Below are positions 43,091 to 52,126 of a stretch of DNA of 64,000 bases, piece by piece. Every line of letters begins with the position of its first letter. Position 1 is the stretch's first letter. The DNA is from Syntrophales bacterium (GTDB taxonomy: Bacteria; Desulfobacterota; Syntrophia; Syntrophales; UBA5619), in contig JALNYO010000003.1 in assembly GCA_023229765.1 (NCBI GenBank), forward strand, positions 62,001-126,000. Reading direction: 5' to 3'. The position numbers and the translations under genes are program-made. A model generated the notes under the pieces. It was not told where the DNA came from. It did no database searches and saw nothing but the letters and a program-made list of their open reading frames with translations.

Positions 43091-43270
43091 CTATTTTTTC
43101 CGGTAAACGTTCAACCCGACCTTAGCCTCTTCATGCCCGTCAACAGAGATATTTCCCTCTGTAGAGGCAATAATGACGGTTTTTCCTGACGATGACGGGC
43201 CAAAGTCTTTCGACAGATCAACTTTAATGGTAAGGACGTTGCCTTCAACCTTCATCTCTACGTTCTTCAT
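43091..43270 (-). CDS. Conserved-looking small protein of 59 residues
   Basis: A 59-codon frame with a good AGGAGTG ribosome site 6 bases before the ATG. The sequence begins MKNVEMKVEGNVLTIKVDLS and ends VGLNVYRKK; it is beta-rich and soluble, with no cysteines. Short proteins of this pattern are familiar from deltaproteobacterial genomes as unnamed hypotheticals, which is a recollection rather than a search. It follows the UPF0182 gene by 29 bases, so it is the last gene of the dcw-associated transcript before the terminator at 42821-42855. Confidence 0.75.
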   Translation of the reverse strand: MKNVEMKVEGNVLTIKVDLSKDFGPSSSGKTVIIASTEGNISVDGHEEAKVGLNVYRKK

Positions 43271-43299
43271 GGGTCACTCCTTTTTTTAATATGATGTCG

Positions 43300-46029
43300 C
43301 TATTTTTTCTCCAGGTTCCTGAGAAGTTCGCCGGTTTTTTTCAGCTCCTCGCCGAATGCCCCCCAATTTCCCTGACGGAGCAATTCCTGCGCCTTCAGGA
43401 AATGGCCGAGCGCTTCAGCGGCGAGCTGCCGGTACGTCCTGTCGCTTGATGCCCCCGGTTTAGTTGTTTCCGGGGATGCTTTTTTGTCCTTTGCCGCTCC
43501 TCCCCCGAAGATCTTCCGCAGGGCGGCATCGAGCGTCTCCTCCATGGCGATGTTGTTGCCGTTGGCGACGATTACCCGTTTGAGTTCCGGAAGCTGGCCG
43601 TTTTCGGCGGAGAGGTAGAGAGATTCAACATATAGTATTGATTTTTCGATAGGAATAGCCAGCAGGCTGCCCCTGATGACGTTTGACCCCCGCTGATGCC
43701 AGAGGGAAAGCTGCTGCGAGATTACCGCGTCCTGATCAATTCGGGCCTCGATCTGGCTGGGGCCGTAAACGAGCTTCTGCTTCGGGAATTTATAGACGAT
43801 TACCTTCCCGTAGTTGGGTTCATCGCAGCGGGCGGCCATCCAGGCGGACATATTGTCTTTCAGACTGGGGGTAAAGGGCGACAGGAGGACAAACTCTTCT
43901 TTGGCGGCATCCGGGAGTTTCATGATTGTGTAGTAGGGATCCATGGCTTTGCTGTTCCCAGAGGTCTGTTTGCCGGGGATGGACCAAAGGTCTTCCTTGT
44001 TGTAGAATACCCGCGGGTCCTGCATGTGGTAGGCGCGGTACATGCGGGCCTGGATCGACATCATCCCCGCCGGATAGCGGATATGACTCCGCAGTTCCGC
44101 CGGCAGCTCGCTCAGCGGCTTGAAGACGCCCGGGAAAATCCGGCTGTATGTTTTGAGGATCGGATCGGCCGGGTCGCTGATATAGAGATTGATTGTCCCA
44201 TCATAAGCGTCCACGACGGCCTTCAGAGAATTGCGGATATAGTTTCCGATAGCCGGGATCGGTTCCGAATAGGGAAAACGGTCGGTGGTCGTGTAGCCGT
44301 CAATAAACCACAATAGACGCCCCTCCGGCGAGATTACGAGATACGGGTCATCGTCAAAGCGGGCAAAAGGCGCAATCATCGCGGCCCTCTCCAGGACGTT
44401 GCGATGGTACAGGACGCGGCTTGCGGAGGTTATGTCGTCTGATAAAAGCATGGTGGCAGAGCCGAAACGGATTGCAAACAGGACCTTTTTGAAAAAGGAG
44501 AGGGGAACTCCCCCCTTGCCTTCGTAACGGTTGTAAACATTTTTATCGCCTACCGGATAGTCGAATTCAGGCGCCTTCGCCTTGACAAAAACGAAGTCGT
44601 TGGAGTTTTCTCCGAAATAAATCTCCGGGCGGGTGATGCGGATGGAGGCGGTTGCGACGGGCGGGATGTCTTTGATGAAAAAATCCGGGAGTCCCTCGGG
44701 GGAGATGCTGTTCACCGGGCCCATAACCGCCCCGTAGCCATGGGTGTAGGTCAGATGTTCGTTTACCCAGGTGCGGGAGGGGAGAGCCTTGTAGGAGATT
44801 TCCCGGGGGGACAGCATAACCTGCCGGTATTCGCCGTTGATAGTGTACCGGTCGTTGTCAACGCCGGTAAATTTGTAATAGGTTCTCATTTCCTGAAGCT
44901 GACTGTAGGTTTGCAAGAGTGGCCCATGATTCCAGAGCCGGATGTTCTTGATGGTGAGGTTGTTGTTGATGATGTCCTGCGCCGTCAGGCTGTCCTCCGT
45001 GGAAAATTCCTTTTCTTCTATGTTGTCAAGGCCGTAGGCGAAACGGGTAAACCGGATGTTTTTTTCAAGATACGGGGTTTCGGCCGCAACCTCGTTCGGA
45101 ATGACCTGGAATTTCTGCACCAGCGAGGGGTATATCCCCCGTCCCAGAAAGGAGACGGCGACTAAAAGAACAACTGCGGCTGCCGGAATCCGCCAGTCCG
45201 GGCGAAAGGCGTAGATGAGCATCGCCAGACCGGCGAGCGCGTAGAGAATCATCATCAGCTTGAGAATCCACACCTGTGTGGTTACGTCTGTGTAGCCGGG
45301 GCCGAAGACTACCCCCCGTTTGGCGAAGAGAAGTTCATTCAGGTCAAGCCAGGCGCCGAATATTCCCCAGAAAAAAAAGACGGCGACAAGCAGCGAAAGA
45401 TGGGTGCGGGCCGCTGGGGATATGCGCCAGATGCGCGGCGGAATGAAGAGGAACGATTTGCGCAGCAGGTAGAGGAAGCCGGTCGCAGCGATTGTCAGGA
45501 TGAGAATGAAACTCAACCAGCCCTTTATGTAAAGCAGCAGGGGAAGTTGAAAGACATAGAAGCTTATGTCTTTTTCGAAAAGTGGGTCGGAAAGGCCGAA
45601 GGGGGAGGCATTCAGAAAGAGCAGCAGGTTTTCCGATTGGGCGGCGCCGTTGAGTGCGGCAAAAATGGCCAGCAGCAGGGCGCCGGACAAAAGCAGCGCC
45701 TTCAGAGCGCCAGCTTCAATATCCCGGAAGGGGAGGGGAAAGCCGCCGGCGGGATCGGCAAAAAGGGGTTTTTCCGAGAGGCGCAGCGCGACTCTGAAAT
45801 TTATATAAACGATGAGGAAGAAAATGATCCCGAAGATTGCCCCGGCCTTGAGCTTTGCCAGTATGGTTACGCTGAATACCGTCTGATAGCCGACTTCCTG
45901 AAACCAGAGCCAATCGGTTACAAGCGAGATAATCTTTGTCAACAGCAGGAATAAGACCATGGCGGCGACAACCACAGCGATCCCTATCTTCTGCCCGGAT
46001 TGCTGACTGGAGGTGCTAATTGGAGTCAT
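43300..46029 (-). CDS. UPF0182 family large membrane protein
   Basis: The 909-residue protein is of the UPF0182 (COG1615) family: about seven helices in the first 300 residues (LVTDWLWFQEVGYQTVF near the start) and a long extracytoplasmic domain with conserved segments such as NNLTIKNIRLWNHGPLLQTY, RTWVNEHLTYTHGYG and IPEGRLLWFIDGYT-like strands. The C-terminal 90 residues are a charged helix. The family function is unknown. Its start overlaps the radical SAM stop by 4 bases, so both are in the dcw-linked operon. Confidence 0.9.
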   Translation of the reverse strand: MTPISTSSQQSGQKIGIAVVVAAMVLFLLLTKIISLVTDWLWFQEVGYQTVFSVTILAKLKAGAIFGIIFFLIVYINFRVALRLSEKPLFADPAGGFPLPFRDIEAGALKALLLSGALLLAIFAALNGAAQSENLLLFLNASPFGLSDPLFEKDISFYVFQLPLLLYIKGWLSFILILTIAATGFLYLLRKSFLFIPPRIWRISPAARTHLSLLVAVFFFWGIFGAWLDLNELLFAKRGVVFGPGYTDVTTQVWILKLMMILYALAGLAMLIYAFRPDWRIPAAAVVLLVAVSFLGRGIYPSLVQKFQVIPNEVAAETPYLEKNIRFTRFAYGLDNIEEKEFSTEDSLTAQDIINNNLTIKNIRLWNHGPLLQTYSQLQEMRTYYKFTGVDNDRYTINGEYRQVMLSPREISYKALPSRTWVNEHLTYTHGYGAVMGPVNSISPEGLPDFFIKDIPPVATASIRITRPEIYFGENSNDFVFVKAKAPEFDYPVGDKNVYNRYEGKGGVPLSFFKKVLFAIRFGSATMLLSDDITSASRVLYHRNVLERAAMIAPFARFDDDPYLVISPEGRLLWFIDGYTTTDRFPYSEPIPAIGNYIRNSLKAVVDAYDGTINLYISDPADPILKTYSRIFPGVFKPLSELPAELRSHIRYPAGMMSIQARMYRAYHMQDPRVFYNKEDLWSIPGKQTSGNSKAMDPYYTIMKLPDAAKEEFVLLSPFTPSLKDNMSAWMAARCDEPNYGKVIVYKFPKQKLVYGPSQIEARIDQDAVISQQLSLWHQRGSNVIRGSLLAIPIEKSILYVESLYLSAENGQLPELKRVIVANGNNIAMEETLDAALRKIFGGGAAKDKKASPETTKPGASSDRTYRQLAAEALGHFLKAQELLRQGNWGAFGEELKKTGELLRNLEKK

Positions 46030-47765
46030 TTTCTGTTCTCCTTTTCTGTGTTTTCGGCAGATAGCGGATGGCTGAGCGCCGATTTATTGTACTCCCTGAT
46101 TAGAGAGGACTTGGGAATATCCTGTTCGATGAAATCCCACGGCAGTATTTCATCGGTTTTTTTTCTCCGGTACACATAGAAATCGGCGTCAATATTGGTT
46201 TCGTGAAAGGCTTGCGCCCAGTTGCCGTCCAGCTTATGGGCGGCAAGCAGAAGTTTTCCGACCTCGCGGCCGCCGAGCGCCAGCAAGGCCTGGATATAAT
46301 TCCATTTCGGCAATTTGTGGGTGACCCGCACCGATTTTTCGTCGCGCAGGCCCTGTTCGAGGCGGCGGATACGCTTCCGGACAATGGCGATATTCACGAG
46401 CGGATGCCACTGAAAAGGGGTAGCCGCCTTGGGGATAAACTGATTCACGCTCAGCGTGATCAAGCGAAACCCTTTCTTCCCTGGCGACGAGGCATGGGCG
46501 CGGCGCTGCATTTTTTTTACCAGATCAATGATCGCCTCGATATCCTGATCCGTTTCCGTGGGCAGGCCAACCATGAAGTAAAGCTTGATTTTCTCTATAT
46601 CATATTCCATCAGGATATCAACCGCGGAAAGGATGTCGTCTTCATTTATCCCCTTGTTGATTGCTGTGCGCAGGCTTTGGGAACCGGCCTCCGGTCCGAA
46701 GGTGGCGGTTTCTACCCCTGTTTCCTTCAGAATGGCAGCCGTTTCCTGGCTGAGGCGGTCCATGCGGAGCGAGCCTATGGCCACCTTCCCGCCGGCATCG
46801 AGAACAAAGCGGCAAAGATGGACAAGGTCCGGATGGTCGGAGACAGCCGTTCCCAAAAGGCCGATCGTTTTTTTCTTTTTCAGCGCCCTTTCAAAAGAGG
46901 GCCGGAGCGCCTCGAAACTGCGGAAACGCACCGGGCGGCAGACAAAGCCTGCGGCGCAGAAACGGCATCCCCTGCCGCATCCCCGGCTGACCTCGATGAG
47001 GTACATGTTGCCCAGCTCCGTGTTTTTAGTGATAATTTCCTGCTCCGTTGTAAATGCGTCAATATTCAGGGAACGCATGCGCACTATCTTTTGGGGAAAC
47101 TCGACGTTGACGGATTTCCGGGAAATGATTTGTCCGGTTTCTCCTCTTGCGACTTGGTAGAATCGGGGCACATAAGCGCCGGCGATCCGCTTCTGGATTT
47201 CGGAAAGCAGCTCTTCCCGTTCCAGCTTTCCGCGCAGAGAGACGATAAGATCAAGAAAAGGGGGAATAATAACTTCTCCCTCGCCAACGAGAAACAGATC
47301 AAAAAAGTCGGCAAGAGGCTCGGGATTTAGCGCAACGGCAATGCCTCCTCCCAGGATTAGAGGATATATTTCATTCCTGTTTTCGGTTGCAAGGGGGATT
47401 CCTCCCATCTCCAAAATCTGCAGAATATGGGGATAGTCGTTTTCGAAGGAGAGGGAAAAGGCAACGATGTCGAACTCTGTAAGCTGCCTCTGGGATTCGA
47501 CGCTGAGCAGGGAAAAGCCCTCTGCCGTTTCCGACAAGTCGTCAGGTTCAGGATAAAACGCCCGTTCGCACAGGCAGGCCGGGTGGTTGTTAATCAGTCG
47601 GTAAACAGCCTGAAAGCCAAGGTTGGACATGCCGATGCGATAGCGGTTCGGATAGACGAGGCAGACATTCAGGGTCTTTCCCCAAAGTTTTTGCGTGCAG
47701 CCCTCTTCCGCGGCCAGGAAGTCAAGGATTCGTTTTTTTTGTTTCCAGGACATCCTGCGCCTCAC
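46026..47765 (-). CDS. B12-binding domain radical SAM protein (TIGR03960 type)
   Basis: A 579-residue radical SAM enzyme with an N-terminal cobalamin-binding-like domain (residues 30-200, YPNRYRIGMSNLGFQ; LGGGIAVALNPEPL) and a radical SAM core whose cluster cysteines are 263, 267 and 270 (SRGCGRGCRFC), the CX3CX2C form. It matches the first half of the TIGR03960 proteins, which in many bacteria carry an additional DUF2344 domain; here that domain is absent. The reaction is unknown. It follows ftsZ by 57 bases and overlaps UPF0182. Confidence 0.85.
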   Translation of the reverse strand: MRRRMSWKQKKRILDFLAAEEGCTQKLWGKTLNVCLVYPNRYRIGMSNLGFQAVYRLINNHPACLCERAFYPEPDDLSETAEGFSLLSVESQRQLTEFDIVAFSLSFENDYPHILQILEMGGIPLATENRNEIYPLILGGGIAVALNPEPLADFFDLFLVGEGEVIIPPFLDLIVSLRGKLEREELLSEIQKRIAGAYVPRFYQVARGETGQIISRKSVNVEFPQKIVRMRSLNIDAFTTEQEIITKNTELGNMYLIEVSRGCGRGCRFCAAGFVCRPVRFRSFEALRPSFERALKKKKTIGLLGTAVSDHPDLVHLCRFVLDAGGKVAIGSLRMDRLSQETAAILKETGVETATFGPEAGSQSLRTAINKGINEDDILSAVDILMEYDIEKIKLYFMVGLPTETDQDIEAIIDLVKKMQRRAHASSPGKKGFRLITLSVNQFIPKAATPFQWHPLVNIAIVRKRIRRLEQGLRDEKSVRVTHKLPKWNYIQALLALGGREVGKLLLAAHKLDGNWAQAFHETNIDADFYVYRRKKTDEILPWDFIEQDIPKSSLIREYNKSALSHPLSAENTEKENRK

Positions 47766-47822
47766 AACCTTCTTTGACTTTCAAATATTCGACTAATCCC
47801 TCACAACGGAAGTCTCACGTCT

Positions 47823-48968
47823 CTAATCAGCCTGGCGTCTGAGGAAGGTGGGGATTTCCAGATCATCCACGCCGTCGGATTCGTTTTTTTCTTCTTTGTC
47901 GAACAACATGTCTGCCGACTTTTCATCCCTTATGAATGTAGGAATCGAGATATTGCTGCCGCGTCGCAAGCCGGGAAACTGGGTAACATTCCCTTTGGCC
48001 CTGGACTCGCTCGTTTCAAAGCCGGTGGCGATTACCGTTATCCGGATTGTATCGCCCATATTTTCGTCAATGACTGTGCCGAAGATGATGTTTGCGTCCT
48101 CATGCGCCTCCTGCTGAATCATCGAAGATGCCTCGTTGATTTCAACGAGGGTCATTCCCGGGCCCCCGGTTATGTTCAAAAGGATGCCGCGCGCCCCCTG
48201 GATCGTGTTGTCTTCGAGGAGTGGGGAAGAGATAGCCCGCTGGGCCGCCTCAACCGCCCGGTTGGCGCCTTCCGCTGCTCCAGTTCCCATTAGGGCAATG
48301 CCCATCTGAGACATGATTTTCTTTACGTCGGCAAAGTCGAGATTGATCAGTCCGGGAACCATGATCAGATCGGAGATCCCTTTTACGGCGTGGTAGAGGA
48401 TGTCATCCGCCTTGCGGAAGGCGTCTATGAAAGAGAGATCAGTCCCTCCCACGCTCAGCAGTCGCTGATTGGGGACGATGATCAGGGAATCCACTGTCTT
48501 GCGAAGGTCGGAGATTCCGGTTGCCGCCTGATCGTTCCGTTTTTTCCCTTCAAACTGGAACGGTTTTGTCACCACCGCCACGGTCAGGGCGCCAAGCTGT
48601 TTGGCGATCTCAGCGACTATTGGCGCTCCGCCGGTGCCGGTGCCGCCGCCCAAGCCCGTGGCGATAAAGATCATATCGGATCCTTCCAGGTTTTTTCTAA
48701 GCTGTTCGGTTGATTCAACTGCTGCCTGTCGGCCGATTTCCGGATCGGAGCCGGCGCCCAGCCCCCTGGTGAGTTCCGCGCCAAGCTGTATCTTTATGGG
48801 GGAGTATGACGCCGTAAGCGCCTGGGCGTCGGTATTGGCAGTTATAAAGTCAACCCCCTGCAGGTTATCCGCAATCATAGTATTGACCGCGTTTCCCCCG
48901 GCGCCGCCTATCCCGATAACCCTGATTTTGGCAGTTTTTATAAAATCCTTCTCCGCTAATTGAAACAT
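47823..48968 (-). CDS. ftsZ: Cell division protein FtsZ
   Basis: FtsZ is the tubulin-like GTPase that forms the division ring. In 381 residues it has the GTP-binding glycine loops (GIGGAGGNAVN near 18; GLGGGTGTGGAP near 105), the T7 synergy region NLDFADVK, and a conserved C-terminal tip (IPTFLRRQ) for binding FtsA and other partners. The length is normal. It follows ftsA by 15 bases. Confidence 0.98.
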   Translation of the reverse strand: MFQLAEKDFIKTAKIRVIGIGGAGGNAVNTMIADNLQGVDFITANTDAQALTASYSPIKIQLGAELTRGLGAGSDPEIGRQAAVESTEQLRKNLEGSDMIFIATGLGGGTGTGGAPIVAEIAKQLGALTVAVVTKPFQFEGKKRNDQAATGISDLRKTVDSLIIVPNQRLLSVGGTDLSFIDAFRKADDILYHAVKGISDLIMVPGLINLDFADVKKIMSQMGIALMGTGAAEGANRAVEAAQRAISSPLLEDNTIQGARGILLNITGGPGMTLVEINEASSMIQQEAHEDANIIFGTVIDENMGDTIRITVIATGFETSESRAKGNVTQFPGLRRGSNISIPTFIRDEKSADMLFDKEEKNESDGVDDLEIPTFLRRQAD

Positions 48969-48983
48969 AATTTCCTCCCCCCG

Positions 48984-50210
48984 CTAAAAGAAATCAAGAA
49001 TCCACTGTCGCAACCGCCGGTAAAGACGGTTCATATAATTTCCTTCCATCCGTATAATGTTCTGCTTGGCTATATTGCGGCCGGCGTACAGGACCAAACC
49101 CACTCCGGTTGCGTATTGCGGAGAGTTGACGATATCGGTCAGCCCGCCAATTCCCAGCGGCAGCCCCCTGCGGACCGGCATATTGAAGATCTGTTCGGCC
49201 AGTTCGGGGATGCCTTCGAGAATGGATCCTCCGCCTGTAAGGACAATGCCGGCGGCGAGGATGTCTTCGCATCCGGAGCGGCTGATCTCTTTTTGCGCCA
49301 TTACCAGGATCTCATCCATTCGCGGCTCTATTATCCGGCCGAGGATTTGCCGGGAAACATTCCTGGGTTCCCGGCCTCCCACGCTGGGCACCTCGATCAT
49401 CTCGTCTTTGGCGATCAGCGGCATGTAGGCGCATCCGTATTCTATTTTTATCTTCTCGGCTTCAGCGATCGGGGTTCTGAGTCCTGTGGATATATCACTG
49501 GTAACGTACTGGCCGCCGACGGGCAGCACTGCGGTGTGTTTGATGCTTCCCTCCGAGAAAACGGCGATATCGGTCGTGCCGCCGCCGATGTCGATCAGGG
49601 CTACGCCGAGCGCCTTTTCATCATTGCTGAGCACCGCCTCGCTCGCGGCAAGCTGTTCCAATACCAGTTCTTTTACCTCCAGTCCAACCCTGTTTATCGA
49701 TTTTATGACATTTTGAATAGAGGTTACGGCGCCGGTTACTATGTGCGCCTTTGCCTCGAGACGGACGCCGGCCATTCCCACCGGATCGATAATTCCATCC
49801 TGTTCATCAACAAGATAGTATTGGGGAATGGTGTGGAGGATCTGCCGGTCAAGAGGGATTGCAATGGCCCTCGCCGCTTCGATGGCCCGTTCCACATCTT
49901 CATTGCGCACCTCCCGGCCCTTGACAGGGACAATGCCAAGGCTGTTATGTCCATGAATATGCGCCCCGGCGATCCCCACGTAAACCGAACTGATTTCGCA
50001 GCCGGCGGAGCGCTCGGCCTCTTCAACCGCCCCTTTTATAGATTCCACAGTGCTTTCGATATTGACGACGACGCCCTTGCGAAGACCTTCCGAAGGATGC
50101 GTGCCGACGCCCATGATTTCTATTCCCGTTTCGCGCAATTCGGCAACAACCACGCATGTTTTTGTTGTTCCGATATCAAGCCCGACGATAACGTTTTCCT
50201 TTTTACCCAT
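48984..50210 (-). CDS. ftsA: Cell division protein FtsA
   Basis: The actin-like protein that ties FtsZ to the membrane. The 408-residue sequence shows the ATP-site loops GLDIGTTKTCVV and DIGGGTTDIA, the SHS2 1C domain, and a C-terminal amphipathic helix (RLYRRLRQWILDFF) for membrane binding. It sits between ftsQ (39 bases upstream) and ftsZ. Confidence 0.97.
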   Translation of the reverse strand: MGKKENVIVGLDIGTTKTCVVVAELRETGIEIMGVGTHPSEGLRKGVVVNIESTVESIKGAVEEAERSAGCEISSVYVGIAGAHIHGHNSLGIVPVKGREVRNEDVERAIEAARAIAIPLDRQILHTIPQYYLVDEQDGIIDPVGMAGVRLEAKAHIVTGAVTSIQNVIKSINRVGLEVKELVLEQLAASEAVLSNDEKALGVALIDIGGGTTDIAVFSEGSIKHTAVLPVGGQYVTSDISTGLRTPIAEAEKIKIEYGCAYMPLIAKDEMIEVPSVGGREPRNVSRQILGRIIEPRMDEILVMAQKEISRSGCEDILAAGIVLTGGGSILEGIPELAEQIFNMPVRRGLPLGIGGLTDIVNSPQYATGVGLVLYAGRNIAKQNIIRMEGNYMNRLYRRLRQWILDFF

Positions 50211-50249
50211 GTATATTAATGCTCCAGTCTTGGTGATTCTTTAATCGTT

Positions 50250-51188
50250 CTAAATCCTTAGCTTTTCCCCTTTTGCCATCGGCATCCCCGCCCCTGCAGG
50301 GTGAAGCGCCGTTCGCGATTGCACATTTATTTTCTCGGGATTGCTCAAATCTATCAGCATGAGACCGAGTTGAAGATTCTTTCTCTTCATGTCATCCATT
50401 ACCACGGACAGCCGCTTCAGTTTTGCTTCATAGCTTTCAAACCCAAGCTGCAGACAAAGACCCATGTTTGTAAACAGAGAAAAACCAAAGGTTTCATTTC
50501 CATGAACCTCGGAAATCATGCCGATGTCGGGTATTTCTTTTGCCTCCTTTAAATGGTTCAGGAGGGCAAGCGACTTGCTAACCAGTTCCTTGTTTAAAAT
50601 ATTTCCTGAAAAAAATCCAGTGAGAACAGGAAGGTCCGCTTTTTCATCGGATTCGAGTTTCTTGAATATTTCTCCTTTGCTATCAATAAGATAAAGCATG
50701 CTTTCCTTCTCAATCAAGGCGACGGCATTTCTTTCCCGCACCCAGATTACCAGGCGATTGGGGAATTCTCGCCCCACAAAGACATCTTTTACCCATGAAT
50801 TGCTGCTGATCCGGCGGATAATTGCCTCTTTGTTGATTGTCAGCAGGTTTGCCCCTGAGCTTACCTTGGCCAAAGAAAGGACATCTTTTTCCGTTAACTC
50901 GCTGCAGCCTTTTACCAATGTTTCCTGAACTGAAAAAAAAGAAGCGCGGAGAACGAGATCGCAACCAATCAATAGCGCGGCTGTAACCAATATTACTAAA
51001 ACAAGCATCAGGGCGCTCGTTCCTATTTCTCTTGCAATATCGCCAGCATGTCTTTTTAGGCGGTTTTTTTTAACCTCCATGTGCAAACGTAATGACTCCT
51101 TATGCACATTAAACTTCGGTTTATGGACATTAACCTCCTGTTTATGTCCATTAACCTGCGGTTTGTGAACATTAAACTCCGTTTTCAT
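50250..51188 (-). CDS. ftsQ: Cell division protein FtsQ with an N-terminal heptad repeat array
   Basis: FtsQ is a bitopic divisome scaffold. One membrane helix lies at about residues 57-79, followed by a POTRA domain (FFSVQETLVKGCSELTEKDVL) and a beta domain. The odd feature is the cytoplasmic N terminus: residues 2-29 are four tandem heptads of the type KxxFNVH (KTEFNVH, KPQVNGH, KQEVNVH, KPKFNVH), with a fifth degraded copy, encoded by tandem 21-bp repeats found elsewhere in the window. The ATG overlaps the murB stop (ATGA) and is preceded by GGGAG, so the array is translated. Confidence 0.9.
   Translation of the reverse strand: MKTEFNVHKPQVNGHKQEVNVHKPKFNVHKESLRLHMEVKKNRLKRHAGDIAREIGTSALMLVLVILVTAALLIGCDLVLRASFFSVQETLVKGCSELTEKDVLSLAKVSSGANLLTINKEAIIRRISSNSWVKDVFVGREFPNRLVIWVRERNAVALIEKESMLYLIDSKGEIFKKLESDEKADLPVLTGFFSGNILNKELVSKSLALLNHLKEAKEIPDIGMISEVHGNETFGFSLFTNMGLCLQLGFESYEAKLKRLSVVMDDMKRKNLQLGLMLIDLSNPEKINVQSRTALHPAGAGMPMAKGEKLRI
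51102..51185. repeat. Four tandem 21-bp repeats inside ftsQ
   Basis: Units at 51102-51122, 51123-51143, 51144-51164 and 51165-51185 share the pattern aTGnnCATTAAnCTnCnnTTT. A fifth, degraded unit occupies about 51081-51101. They are in frame with ftsQ. The same unit recurs at 36405-36446, 53529-53549 and 58359-58379. Confidence 0.88.
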
Positions 51189-52126
51189 GATTCTCCCACT
51201 ATCTTTACCTCTGTTTCCAGGAGGTGGCCGGTTTTTTGAAAAACGGCTTCCCTGACCATTGTGATCAGGTCAATAATTTCGCTCGCTGTTGCCTGCCCCC
51301 GGTTAACTATGAAATTGCCATGCTTTTCAGAAATCTGGGCGTCGCCGATTCTGCTTCCTTTAAGGCCGGATGCTTCGATCATCCTGCCCGCAGGACAATC
51401 AGCGGGGTTTTTAAAAATAGAGCCGGCGTTCGGCAATTCCAGCGGGTGTTTTTCTCTTCTTGCCTTGAGGATCTCCGCCATTTTCGTCAAAATCTCTTCA
51501 GCTTTGCCATGGCGGAGGCGAAACATCCCCGCCAGAATAAGCGAATCTGCAGGCAAAGAAAAATTTCTGTAAGAAAATTTATAAACGCTGAATGGCGATT
51601 TTAACTCTTCACTTGTCACGGTACTGATTTTCCCCGCTAAATCTATAATTCTAAGCTCTTCGACAATATCCTTTATCTCTCCGCCATAGGCGCCGGCGTT
51701 CATCCGGATCGCCCCGCCGACACTACCGGGTATGCCTGTTGAAAACTCCATCCCGGATAGCGATTCTGCCACCGCCATTTTTACCAGGTCTGCCAGCGGG
51801 CAGCCTGCTTCGGCAAGGATAAGGGCCTCTTCCCCCTGATATCTCAAACTCAGTTTACGCAGACGCGACAAAGAGATAAAGGCCCCCCGGAAACCCCCGT
51901 CCCGGACGATGAGATTGGTCCAGTTGCCGACAGGCAGGAACGGCAGGTTCCGGCGTCGCAGAAATTCGAGAACAGATGAGAGCTCCCTTATATTTTTGGG
52001 GAAGATAAGGGCGTCTATTTTTCCACCGGCGCGGATCGAGGCATGTGCTGCCGCCGGCTCGTCAAAGAGGATCGGGCCGGTAAAACGTAGCCGCAATTCA
52101 TTGCGTACAGCGTCAGTCCAGACCAT
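51185..52126 (-). CDS. murB: UDP-N-acetylenolpyruvoylglucosamine reductase
   Basis: MurB uses FAD and NADPH to reduce UDP-GlcNAc-enolpyruvate to UDP-MurNAc. The 313-residue form shows the FAD motifs LPVGNWTNLIVRDGGF and GMEFSTGIPGSVGGA, the catalytic serine region PNAGSIFKNP, and the C-terminal glutamate (LETEVKIVGE). The size and lack of an inserted loop fit the type II enzymes common in Gram-positives and deltaproteobacteria. It overlaps murC by 14 bases. Confidence 0.96.
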   Translation of the reverse strand: MVWTDAVRNELRLRFTGPILFDEPAAAHASIRAGGKIDALIFPKNIRELSSVLEFLRRRNLPFLPVGNWTNLIVRDGGFRGAFISLSRLRKLSLRYQGEEALILAEAGCPLADLVKMAVAESLSGMEFSTGIPGSVGGAIRMNAGAYGGEIKDIVEELRIIDLAGKISTVTSEELKSPFSVYKFSYRNFSLPADSLILAGMFRLRHGKAEEILTKMAEILKARREKHPLELPNAGSIFKNPADCPAGRMIEASGLKGSRIGDAQISEKHGNFIVNRGQATASEIIDLITMVREAVFQKTGHLLETEVKIVGES

